From contig NZ_BAKW01000010.1 of NCBI RefSeq assembly GCF_000614545.1, forward strand, positions 41,059 through 105,058: a stretch of 64,000 nt of DNA. The letters run 5' to 3'. The notes under the pieces are model-generated. The model had not been told where the DNA came from, did not search any database, and worked only from the letters and a program-made list of their open reading frames with translations. Numbering within the stretch: the stretch's first letter is position 1; each line of letters starts with the position of its first letter. Below, piece after piece: positions 8,945-17,924 of the stretch. The stretch is from Asaia platycodi JCM 25414. GTDB lineage: Bacteria > Pseudomonadota > Alphaproteobacteria > Acetobacterales > Acetobacteraceae. The position numbers were made by a program, and so were the translations under genes.

Positions 8945-10871
8945 GGCCATCAGGCCGTTTCACGCCATGTGCTTCGGGGCGCGAAGAACGAAGCCATACG
9001 CGTTCTCTTTGGCAGCGACTGGTGCCTTGCGGACTGGATGAAGGAAGCAAGACGTGAGGGCATACGCTACGGCCTGCGTCACATAGCCTTCAACCCTGCC
9101 GAGCCCATGAGTGACGAGGCCCTCGCCTCTTTCGCCGCCAGGCTGTGCGATGAGTTGCAAGCAGATAGGGAGCGCATGACGCTGGTCGTGCATCAGAAGA
9201 ATGGCAACACCCATGGTCACCTGCTCCTGCCCGAATGGCAGGACGACCATATGCTGAGCTCGCGCTTTTCCTGGCAGCGTCTGGAGAAATGTGCCCGTCT
9301 CGAGGAAATCCGTCTGGGGCATCAACTGGTTCCGGGTCGGCATGACCGGGCCATTGTCAAAGCCCTGCGTCAGGAAGGAAAGACGGCAGAAGCGGAACGC
9401 GTTGAGGCGACCCTGCAGGGACCAGCAACCGATAGTGCAAACCTCCCCGCCTCTACCCCTGCATCTCCTGACACACAACTCTCTCCAGCCGCATCCGCAT
9501 CCAAACGCGGACCCCAGCCCCTTCCATGCGCAGCCTATACTTCGCAGGCGCGGCGCATAGCCGAGCGACAGAGACTGGATCTTGCTGAAGCAAAGAAGGT
9601 CATCGCCCCCCCTCTGGGCGCAGTCGGATAATCAGCTGCATCGTTTTCGCATCCTGCTGAAAACGACGGGCTGGGTCATGCGTGCCGGAGACCGGCATGA
9701 TACCCGCAAGGACGTGCATATCATCGAGACATCAGATGGTGTGCTGATCGGGTCTTTCACGCGTCTGATGAAGACACGCATGAAGGATTTCCGCCAGCTT
9801 CTGGTGGATGAAGCGACCAGACCGAAATGCGGAGATATCCGGGCAGCAGTCAAGCCGCTCGTGGACCGTGCTGCTCTGGAGACGGCCGCGATGGAAAGTT
9901 ATGCAGAGCGGAGCGGTCTGCTCCTGCCGTCCTGCGAGGAACTGAGGCGTGACCCGGAAACACTTGCCAGAGCGGCTGCCAGAGGAGGGTCGTCACAGCA
10001 CTCGCAAAAACGACCGAAGATCGTTTTTCTGGATCGTATCGACGAACTGCCACCGAACTTTGCTCACTACATCCGGCAGTGGAGACGAGAAGCCAGAGCG
10101 TGCCGCACAGTACTGAATGCAAGACCGCCTCTGGAGTATGGCCCGCGGCGCTCTGTCGATGAACAAGGCGCAGCGCTCTTTGCGCAGATCGAAGACACGC
10201 GCAGGCAGCTCTGGCAGGCCGGAAAACAGCTGCAGGAAACACGACAGGAGCGTGACGCTCTGCAGGACAGGGTGTTCGTCCTATCGAAGAAGAAACGCCT
10301 CTCCCATCTCGACGAGGAGATCGAACGGCTCTCGAAAATACTGTCCGAGATCCTGCGCTATCTTCTGCAGACCGTGTTCTGGCATCTTGGCCTGCGGGCC
10401 ACGCCGCCCGAGCCGCTTTGTCTGCCTGTGCCGACAGAACGAGAAGAGACCAATGCGCGGCTACGGAGAGAGAACCGTGAGCTGCTTCAGCAGATCGTCA
10501 GGCGGGACACATGCAGGGAATGGCTTGTCACGCTCTGTCACGAGGCCGATGGACGCAGGGAGGAGGAGATCGCCGTCTGGAAAGAGCGCCATGTCGCCCA
10601 GTGCGATAGGGCCAAGAGAGATCTGGACCTGCTGGAGGCCATCTGGATGCCGCCAGCAAAGCTGCCTCGTGAGACACAGGGAGAGATCATGAAATGCAAG
10701 CTGACCGGCAATCATGAAAAGGCCAAATACGTGATACGTGCCGCTTTGAGGAAATTGGACGCGGCTGAGGCAGTACGATTGGTAGCGGAGATGGAGAGCG
10801 AAAACGCTGCGCCCTTCGCCGAGACTCCAGCTCCCTACTCGGTGAAACCATCTCCCGTTTTTGAGCCGTAA
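8945..10871 (+). pseudogene. Plasmid mobilisation relaxase (MobA/MobL-like), 5'-truncated and frameshifted
   Basis: Recognisable relaxase sequence starts abruptly near 8945 with GHQAVSRHVLRGAKNEAIRV and continues with GIRYGLRHIAFNPAEPMSDE and QKNGNTHGHLLLPEWQDDH, whose paired histidines are the metal-binding motif of the relaxase domain. The frame breaks in a run of seven C near 9606. Removing one C joins it to the rest (WAQSDNQLHRFRILLKTTGW and so on). The C-terminal part is rich in charged coiled-coil sequence such as RRQLWQAGKQLQETRQERDA. The N-terminal catalytic tyrosine region is absent because of the junction with the resolvase remnant. The gene marks former plasmid or mobilisable-element DNA. 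Confidence 0.7.
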
Positions 10872-10925
10872 AGGTCAGATTAGACCAGACCAGACCCGAA
10901 TACGTTACAGGAACAGACTGATCAG

Positions 10926-11228
10926 TCAGATGATGAGGCCAATGAGACCTAGCAGGGCTGGAACGAGCCAGACGGCCGCACCCCTACCCGGCCTTTTAGG
11001 GCGTTTACGCGCTGGTTCGGGTGGCGGTACCACACCTGCTTTCTCGTCGAGCCATGCGTCCAGATCCGTCACGCGAAAGCGTACGTCGCGTCTGCCATAG
11101 CTGATGGATTTCGGAGCTATACCCATCCACTTGCGATTGCGTAAGCGCCCAGGGGAAATACCCAGATAGCGCGCCGCATCCTCGCAATTCAGCACGGCCG
11201 GTCGGAGAGGTTCAGGTTTATCGGCCAT
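10926..11228 (-). CDS. Small helix-turn-helix protein with C-terminal membrane segment
   Basis: The 100-residue product begins MADKPEPLRPAVLNCEDAAR and contains YLGISPGRLRNRKWMGIAPK followed by YGRRDVRFRVTDLDAWLDEK, the pattern of the AlpA/excisionase-like helix-turn-helix used by small regulators of mobile elements. After a proline- and arginine-rich linker (PPPEPARKRPKRPGR) the last 18 residues (AVWLVPALLGLIGLII) form a hydrophobic helix, unusual for this class and suggesting membrane anchoring. It lies convergent to the relaxase remnant and probably belongs to the same mobile DNA. The function is not known; a membrane-tethered regulator is only an inference. Confidence 0.65.
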   Translation of the reverse strand: MADKPEPLRPAVLNCEDAARYLGISPGRLRNRKWMGIAPKSISYGRRDVRFRVTDLDAWLDEKAGVVPPPEPARKRPKRPGRGAAVWLVPALLGLIGLII

Positions 11229-12699
11229 GAGTCCAGCGTTCTGAAACGAAGCCTTCTATTAAGCCGTCAGATGCTAGACACGTCAACCAAACGCGGCTGA
11301 GCCATGAGCCAAATGGCGGAAGATCAGGGGTGACAAGCAGTGACCTATGGTGATAAAAAACACATGAAATCAGGGTTTTGTAATCTTGACCTCAGGCATC
11401 CCAAAGGTTCTTGCAGCTCTTTCACGGCGGTAACACGGGTTCGAATCCCGTACGCGACACCACGGCATTTACCGCAGTTTTCTGCGGTATGCAGCCGGCT
11501 AGAAGCAAAATCCTAAATTCACCAAGTCATTGATTTTGAACTAACCAAGAAAATATGCTTCCTTGGTATCCGAGGTTTCGTACGAGCTAATCAAGACGTT
11601 GAGGCATCCATCTCGTCAAAGAGACGCTAGTACAGTGGCTTCGGCCAATAACAACCCTGCAGAGTGGGCGATTGCGCGCATTTGAGGAAGCTCCGGCTCG
11701 TCGCTGATTTATCGAAAAACGTGTCAAGGTCGATCTACGCTAATTCGAGAATACATCATTTTTCGACAAGCCCCCCCCCTCAGACAATCATTGGAACGCT
11801 ATCGTGACGACTGCTTAGCACATCGCGAAGTGAACCGTAGCGGTCACATCTCTGCCCTGCTCAATGAGCTTGTCGTCACTGCCGTGATAAGCAAATGGTA
11901 GCCCGCTGATGTCAGGGCCTTTCACGAACATATGCTGTCTAACGGTTGTGCTTTAGCGGCCCTCGTCAAGCGCCGCCATCTTCTCTCCAGTATTACGTAA
12001 GATCCGATCAGCGGATGAGACCTTCACGCGATGAATCAGGGAAGGGCTTTATAAGCGAGACTGCGCAGAAACGTTAATCGATCGAGTTCAAGTCTCGGAT
12101 TGCGCCGGCGGTCACCCTGAACGCGCAGACGATTTAGGCTGCTGCCAGCCTGATCATCATGGAGGGACTTCATCCCAAGGTTGGTCCGTTGCTGGCGGAA
12201 TGGAATTTTACGCGGGATGCTTCTTTTCGGTTACGCATAATCAGAGACGACAAATGATCGCTTCTGCAACATCCGCTTTCCGTGGTCCAACAACAAGGTA
12301 CGCTGCAACGGCACGGACCTGTAATCGGCCTACGGACCATCCACCACGCACGACGGCGCCATAACTGGTGTATCGCAAATGTTCCTACCTATAGCAGGAT
12401 CTGATCGTGGACCGAGTCCGGATCTCGGCCATCGTCGACACTCCAATGCGCAAAGCCTTCCTCCATCTTATGGTGATTATGGATTGGTGCATTATATGGG
12501 TACCAATCCATGATTACCGATCAAGGCCAATAATTTATCATGCACTAGTTAACGGATGTGCGGGAAATACCTCATATCCGCAACAGCATGAACGGGCGCG
12601 GCTGGTGAACAACATGATCGAGGCGGGCCGCGATAAATTGACATAGTCGGTTGTGCGAATCCGCGAGTTCAAAACCTAAGGACCGCTTACGTCACCATC
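11229..12699. other. Gene-poor scar region, no intact gene
   Basis: About 1.5 kb without a supportable gene. It contains the 3' part of a tRNA-Glu gene at 11417-11462, a run of C near 11770, and a hairpin with 10-bp perfect arms at 12479-12488 and 12502-12511. Open frames such as 12407-12646 show no domain, no ribosome binding site and unlikely composition. The stretch connects mobilisation DNA with the polysaccharide island and reads like decayed mobile DNA. Confidence 0.6.
11417..11462 (+). other. 3' part of a tRNA-Glu gene (probable attachment-site remnant)
   Basis: The sequence CTTTCACGGCGGTAACACGG followed by GTTCGAATCCCGTA matches the anticodon loop (UUC), variable region and T-arm of bacterial tRNA-Glu, with the 5-bp T stem ACGGG/CCCGT intact and a terminal CCA at 11460-11462. 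No D-arm or 5' acceptor strand can be found upstream, so the 5' half is missing. The 3' half of a tRNA gene is a classic integrase attachment site that is duplicated when an island inserts, which fits the mobile genes to the left and the polysaccharide island to the right. Confidence 0.7.
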
Positions 12700-12872
12700 A
12701 TGAGTCTAGAGGGCATGCGCAGGTTGGAAAAGGAGCGAACCAAGCTTCGGCGGCAGGAAAAAGGGCCAATAAGAGAACTGCACCCGATAGACGGGTGGCG
12801 CGGAATCTACACTTTCTGGAAAGCCGCACTCTACGAAGCTCTGCTTGCCATTCGAACACTTGCAACAAAGCC
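12700..12872 (+). mobile_element. Degenerate IS end (IS6-like), left boundary of polysaccharide island
   Basis: The plus strand reads a transposase-like tail (KGPIRELHPIDGW, FWKAALYEALLAIRTLA) that ends at a terminal repeat reading TTGCAACAAAGCC. Its complement GGCTTTGTTGCAA resembles the IS6/IS26-type terminal repeat GGCACTGTTGCAAA. A diverged copy of the same stretch lies in opposite orientation at 19407-19720. No complete transposase is present. Confidence 0.5.
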
Positions 12873-12879
12873 AGTCAGT
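12850..12879 (+). repeat. 30-bp perfect inverted repeat, left copy
   Basis: The 30 bases from ATTCGAACAC to GCCAGTCAGT occur once more, exactly and in opposite orientation, at 19400-19429. The pair brackets the giant glycosyltransferase gene and the beta-helix gene. The repeat contains the IS6-like terminus plus 7 bases (AGTCAGT) lying outside it. Confidence 0.9.
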
Positions 12880-12917
12880 ATCTAACAATTACCCCCCGCG
12901 ACATGTAACGCTTAAGG

Positions 12918-15900
12918 GTGGCGAGTTTGCTTAAGAAATTTCTCCGTGGTTCAACGATAAAGACGCCGAAGGTACATATCGTTTTAAGTGATAAAAACTG
13001 GATTATAGAAGAACTTTCTCAGCATCTCGTTCATACACTTCCTTACGTAAGCGCGGGAATGAATGCGAATGCCAGTGCCTTAATTCAATATTACATGACG
13101 TATAGTTCTAGAATAAAACGTGTGTCCCCAATCGAACTTGCGCTTTTCACGCATCGCGAGGATGAGGCTAATGCAGCGCGTCGCTTCGACGATGCCGCCA
13201 AAGCCGTCGATCATGCCGTCTCTATGTCGCAGACCACTGACCGACTGGTGGCGGCGCTGGGCGTCAAAACGCGCAGCTGCATCTCGCCGGGCGTGGACCT
13301 CGAACGGTTCAGGCCACAGCTGAAGATAGCCGTGGTAGGGCGGACCTATCATACTGGCCGCAAGGGAGAGGCCTTGGTCCGCGCTGTGATGGATATCCCC
13401 GACATAGAGTGGCATTTCACGGGTAGCGGCTGGCCAGGACCGGCCTTGCATCTCGCAGAGCACCAGCTACCCGCCTTTTACCGGTCTATGGATTACATCT
13501 TGGTACCCGCTACGAATGAGGGCGGCCCAATGAGCGTTTTGGAAGCCCTGGCCAGCGGCGTGCCTGTTATCGCGTCGGATGTCGGCTGGGCCGCTGAATA
13601 CCCGCACATTGCCTTTGAGCGTGGTAATGCCGCATCGCTGCGCACCGTGTTGGAGCGGTTGCGGGCCGAGCGATTTGCCTTGCGCGAAAATGTGACCGGC
13701 ATGACTTGGTCCCGCTGGGTAGAAGAACATGACCGGCTGTTTACGGAGCTTGCCTCCCGCCACAAGCCGTCCCTAGCAGGGGCGTCAGCTGCGGTGGCGT
13801 CGCATCATCAGGTGCGTTCGGTAGCACTCCTGACTCATGGCGCTGAGGATTACACGCTGGGGGGGCCAAGTGTGCGTGTGCCGCGGACGCAGGAAGAGTT
13901 GACGCGTTTGGGCTTGCGTGTAACGGTTGGCAAGCATCTGGATACAGATGTTGCTTCGTCAGATGTTGTGCACGGTTTCAACATATGGGCGCCAACCGAT
14001 GCTTATCGGATGGCCTGCCAAGCCAAACGGCAGAGTACGCCGCTTGTGTTTTCTCCAATTCTACTCGATCTCAGCGAGGCGCCTTTCTGGCAAGTGGATC
14101 TGCTGCGTGCCTTCCGTGCCGCGAGTGATGCACAAAATGCTGAGGCGCGCATCGTCGACGCTTTCTCCGCCTATGTGAAGCAAACGAAGCCGCCCGTTGA
14201 TTTCGAGCCCGGTTATACGGCTGCTCTGAGGGCGATCAACGAGATAGCTGCCGCTACGGTGTTCCTTAGCGACAAGGAACGCAGACTGTACGAACGCCTC
14301 GTAGGAACACCTCCGGCCAACTCCTTCCTTGTCCGCAATCCCGTGGACGCATCGCGTTTCGAAGGGGCAGATCCGGACCTGTTTCGCAAGACATACGGAC
14401 TGGACGACTACGTGCTGTGCGTCGGCCGCCTGGAGCACCGCAAGAACCAACTAATGCTGGCTGCGGCGCTGGCATCCACTGGCTTGCCTCTTGTTCTCAT
14501 TGGCCACGAGGCTGATGAGGAATACGGTCAGCTGATACGCCGTTTCGGCGGCCCTAATCTGCATATCATCGGGCGCATCGATCCTAAATCGCCGCTGTTG
14601 GCGTCGGCTGTCCTCGGTGCGCGGGTTTTCGCCCTGCCAAGCTGGGCCGAAGGCGCTCCACTCGCCGCGCTTGAGGCCGGCGCTGCAGGCGCACGTATGG
14701 TGCTATCCGACCGTTCCGGCGAACGCGAATATTTTGGTGATCATGCTCAATATTGTGATCCGGGAAGCATGGCCTCAATTCGCGAAAAAATCGTTGCGGC
14801 TTGGAAGAAACCGCGGGATGAGGCCGATGAGGAAGCACTGCGGCGCCTAGTTCGCGAGCAATATGACTGGTCCAGACATGCTGAGGCTACCCGTGCGGTC
14901 TATGAAGCGGTGGCGGGCCGACAGACTGCCGTTGTCACACCGGAGGCGCATAGCCCCGCACTGCCCTCGCCACGCGGTATCATTTTCGATATTACTACTT
15001 GGGCAAACAACCCCGACACGCTCTCAGGCATTGTTCGCGTAGAATGCGCAATCGCGCAAGCCTTGCTTCAGCGCGATGACCAGTCTGTACGCTTCATTCT
15101 ATACCTAGATTTCGCGCGATTTGTGGAAGTTCCACGCCAGGTTGTTGAACAGGTTTCCATCGGTAGTTTCGTCAAGATGGTTCGCAACTTGAGCGAGCCG
15201 CCATTGATCGGGTTCGACACGCGCGACTATTCTGATCTTATCACGGTTGGTAGCAGCTGGATGCAAAGCGCCGTCTACGCTGCGTCAATCGCCGGCTTTG
15301 CACGAGAGAATAACTTACATCTCAATATTCTGATGCACGATCTTACACCGCATCTATTCCCGCACTGGTACAATCCAGGATATACTGCAATATGGGATAA
15401 AAATTGCCGCAAGGTAGTATCGCAATCTGATCGTATACTGGTCTATTCAAATAGTACCGCGCGTGACGTTAATCGTTTCTGTCAATCTCAGGAGACACAG
15501 GCACCAGCGCTTGCCAAGATCCGGTTAGCTGATGAAATTGGTAATTTCGCCATGAGCGAGATCACCCCAGCTAGTCAAGCATTGCGCGACTGGTTCTCGC
15601 GTCGCCCCTTCATTCTCGCCGTCGGGGCTCTTCATACACGCAAAAATTACGGTCTGCTTTACGACGTCTGGACCATGCTGACCGAAAGCATGGGAGATGC
15701 GGCACCTTATCTCGTCATCGTTGGCGGGGTCGCATGGAATGGCCAAGAACTGGCCAGGGCCATTCGGGAAGACAATAGGGTCAACAGTCATATCCGGATC
15801 CTCAACGACGTCGACGATCAACTGCTCGCCTGGCTTTACGAACATTGCTTGATGACGGCTTATCCCTCGCTTTACGAAGGCTGGGGACTGCCGGTCGGCG

Positions 15901-17849
15901 AGAGCCTGTCGCGAGGTAAGATCTGCCTCTCATCGGCGATCTCCTCGATGCCGGAAATCGCACCAGAGGCGACGGACCTTCTGCCGCCGATGGATCGCTC
16001 TGCCTGGGCAGCGCGGATCGAGCACTATGCCCGCTCAGCCGCTTCGCGCGCTACGCGTGAAGCGGAAATCCGCGAACGCTTTGTTGTAACAACTTGGGCG
16101 CAGACCACCGACGATATCATTCGCGCGCTGCGCACGCCTATCCGCCGCCCAGTGCCGGACAGATACTTGGCCGGTGCGCTAGTCGCAATGGCGGCCGACG
16201 GAGCCTCTCGCTATCTTGAGGATGGCTGGTACAGCGCCGAGGCCTGGGGCGTCTGGTCAGGTGATACCAAGGCTGTACTCTCGTTCCAGCTGGCTGGCCA
16301 GCCGGCAGGAAACATGGTTTTCTCAATCCTAGCCCGCGTGCTCAAACGTGCTACGGACCAATGTACTTATCGTGTTATTGTAAACGGTGTTTATTGCGGC
16401 GTGATCGTTTTTGGCAAAGAAGCCAAACCGAGTCCGATCATTCAATCGGTCGCACGTGTCCGTGTTCCGGCCAAAGCGTTGAACCGCGACGATGGATATG
16501 TCCGTATCGTCTTGGAAACAGACGTCCTGCTCCGGGTTCAGGATATCGATCTCAATTCGCAGGACAGCCGCCGTCTCGGCATCGGATTGAGCGCCTTCAT
16601 GCTTGAGGCAGAGGAGACCTCAGGCGACATGCCGCGTTTCCTCAGCACCCGGCCAGAGATCCGCGCCATGCTCAAAGTTCCGGTAACGCAGGACTTGGCT
16701 CACATGTTGTCGCACCATACTGGGCGAACGGCGATCCCACCTAATCAATGGGTATCTTCGATCGGTGATTATATCCGTTCGGGCAACAGTTCCGCCCACG
16801 GTGTCGTAGCGGTCGACGGTATCTTGAGCCTAGCCATGGGGACAGCGCGGCTGCGCTTGGCAGAAAATGCAATTATCGATTTGGTGATCGATATCGGCCA
16901 ATCCCCCAAAGAAAAAACGGATATCGATTTCTTCGCCAATGGAGAGCCAGTTTCTTCTTTCTCCCTCGAACCAGGCGAAACAATTGTTCAGCTGAACTTA
17001 CCTCATGATACGCTTGGCGCTTCAGATCCACTGAATTTAGTGTTGGCTGTCCGTCACAAAGCCGGCTTGCAGGAATTCACGCTCAAGAAGCTACGTATAA
17101 GGCAAGACCACAAGGCTGCACCTTTAAACCTGTCGCATGGGGAAAGTGTCGTCATCGCAGAGTGGTTGCCCGATATCGCTTATCGGTCATGCGGGCAAAT
17201 ATCCGCGCGGCTGACCCTATCCGGGGTCAATGCTGATAGCGTACTAATCATTCGTGGGGGGGGGCGCCAACTTGTCGCCGCCGAGTTCGACGGGGCTGCC
17301 GTTCCCTTTGTCATTGATGATACGGGGGACGTACTGGTGATGCCCAACGACGAACCGCAAGCGTTGAGCCAAGGTATGCTCGTATGGTCCTCTAAAAAGT
17401 CAGAAACTGATAAGGGTCTGATTACCATTCAGCAATTGGCCGCGCTTGATGCTCCGTCCGTCGCCACGACACCGCGATATGTTCCCTTAGGCAAGTGGAA
17501 CGATGTCGAGGAGGATGGCAGGCAGTGGGGCTGCTGCGAAACCCAGTCTTTCTGGGTTAAGCCAGGCCAAGCCCACGGGGTGTTGGTCTTGGCAGAGCAT
17601 ATCCTCGGGCATCGTGCAATGAACTCAATCTCTGTCACGGTCGACGGAGAAGCCGTAGACGCCACAATCGTCCCGTCTGGCGGCATAGGTCAATTCACGA
17701 TCCACATTCCTCTCCCGCAAGGGGACGGTCCAGTGCGTCAGATCGCTCTGTCCGGCCTGCCGGTTGTAAGGCCTGCCGATCTTGGAATGAACACGGATCA
17801 ACGTAATCTGTCGCTGCGATTTGTCGAATTATCTGCGCTCGACAGCTAA
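12918..17849 (+). CDS. Giant three-module glycosyltransferase with C-terminal beta-rich domains
   Basis: The 1643-residue frame starts with GTG at 12918, with AAGG immediately before it. Module 1 (residues about 20-280) has VVGRTYHTGRKGEALV and PATNEGGPMSVLEALASGVP. Module 2 (about 299-664) has CVGRLEHRKNQLMLAAAL and LPSWAEGAPLAALEAGAAGA. Module 3 (about 687-1072) has ILAVGALHTRKNYGLLYDVW and YPSLYEGWGLPVGESLSRGK. Each has the GT-B/GT4 donor-site acidic motif. From residue 1080 on there are no transferase motifs. The region looks like beta-sandwich repeats, with SQDSRRLGIGLSAFML and NTDQRNLSLRFVELSAL as recurring closing motifs. It is cytoplasmic in appearance, with no signal peptide or membrane segments. 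It probably adds several sugars of one repeating unit. A run of nine G at 17256-17264 lies in frame near residue 1448. Flanking IS ends suggest acquisition by transfer. Confidence 0.85.
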   Translation: MASLLKKFLRGSTIKTPKVHIVLSDKNWIIEELSQHLVHTLPYVSAGMNANASALIQYYMTYSSRIKRVSPIELALFTHREDEANAARRFDDAAKAVDHAVSMSQTTDRLVAALGVKTRSCISPGVDLERFRPQLKIAVVGRTYHTGRKGEALVRAVMDIPDIEWHFTGSGWPGPALHLAEHQLPAFYRSMDYILVPATNEGGPMSVLEALASGVPVIASDVGWAAEYPHIAFERGNAASLRTVLERLRAERFALRENVTGMTWSRWVEEHDRLFTELASRHKPSLAGASAAVASHHQVRSVALLTHGAEDYTLGGPSVRVPRTQEELTRLGLRVTVGKHLDTDVASSDVVHGFNIWAPTDAYRMACQAKRQSTPLVFSPILLDLSEAPFWQVDLLRAFRAASDAQNAEARIVDAFSAYVKQTKPPVDFEPGYTAALRAINEIAAATVFLSDKERRLYERLVGTPPANSFLVRNPVDASRFEGADPDLFRKTYGLDDYVLCVGRLEHRKNQLMLAAALASTGLPLVLIGHEADEEYGQLIRRFGGPNLHIIGRIDPKSPLLASAVLGARVFALPSWAEGAPLAALEAGAAGARMVLSDRSGEREYFGDHAQYCDPGSMASIREKIVAAWKKPRDEADEEALRRLVREQYDWSRHAEATRAVYEAVAGRQTAVVTPEAHSPALPSPRGIIFDITTWANNPDTLSGIVRVECAIAQALLQRDDQSVRFILYLDFARFVEVPRQVVEQVSIGSFVKMVRNLSEPPLIGFDTRDYSDLITVGSSWMQSAVYAASIAGFARENNLHLNILMHDLTPHLFPHWYNPGYTAIWDKNCRKVVSQSDRILVYSNSTARDVNRFCQSQETQAPALAKIRLADEIGNFAMSEITPASQALRDWFSRRPFILAVGALHTRKNYGLLYDVWTMLTESMGDAAPYLVIVGGVAWNGQELARAIREDNRVNSHIRILNDVDDQLLAWLYEHCLMTAYPSLYEGWGLPVGESLSRGKICLSSAISSMPEIAPEATDLLPPMDRSAWAARIEHYARSAASRATREAEIRERFVVTTWAQTTDDIIRALRTPIRRPVPDRYLAGALVAMAADGASRYLEDGWYSAEAWGVWSGDTKAVLSFQLAGQPAGNMVFSILARVLKRATDQCTYRVIVNGVYCGVIVFGKEAKPSPIIQSVARVRVPAKALNRDDGYVRIVLETDVLLRVQDIDLNSQDSRRLGIGLSAFMLEAEETSGDMPRFLSTRPEIRAMLKVPVTQDLAHMLSHHTGRTAIPPNQWVSSIGDYIRSGNSSAHGVVAVDGILSLAMGTARLRLAENAIIDLVIDIGQSPKEKTDIDFFANGEPVSSFSLEPGETIVQLNLPHDTLGASDPLNLVLAVRHKAGLQEFTLKKLRIRQDHKAAPLNLSHGESVVIAEWLPDIAYRSCGQISARLTLSGVNADSVLIIRGGGRQLVAAEFDGAAVPFVIDDTGDVLVMPNDEPQALSQGMLVWSSKKSETDKGLITIQQLAALDAPSVATTPRYVPLGKWNDVEEDGRQWGCCETQSFWVKPGQAHGVLVLAEHILGHRAMNSISVTVDGEAVDATIVPSGGIGQFTIHIPLPQGDGPVRQIALSGLPVVRPADLGMNTDQRNLSLRFVELSALDS

Positions 17850-17878
17850 ACGACTCAGGCGTCATAGCTGGACGCGCA

Positions 17879-17907
17879 GGGGGGCTGGCACGTTCGTGCC
17901 CCCCCCC
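17879..17907. terminator. Strong GC hairpin between convergent genes
   Basis: GGGGGG, then CT, GGCACG, TT, CGTGCC and a run of C form a 12-bp stem with a two-base bulge. It sits just after the stop of the giant glycosyltransferase and just before the end of the convergent beta-helix gene, where a bidirectional terminator is expected. There is no clear T run, so intrinsic termination is probable but not certain. Confidence 0.6.
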
Positions 17908-17924
17908 GCATTCGCTTGCAGCCG

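Noticed and set aside
11330..11359. Three 10-bp GTGA-starting units suggesting iterons of a plasmid origin
   Set aside because: Only the first four or five bases are shared; no replication gene is nearby, so it may be chance.
12060..12110. GTTCAAGTCTCGGATTGC as a possible second tRNA T-arm
   Set aside because: The stem does not pair and no tRNA acceptor or CCA follows.
12407..12646. Open frame of 79 residues beginning MDRVRISAIVDTPMRK
   Set aside because: No start signal, no domain, and it covers a hairpin in a decayed region.
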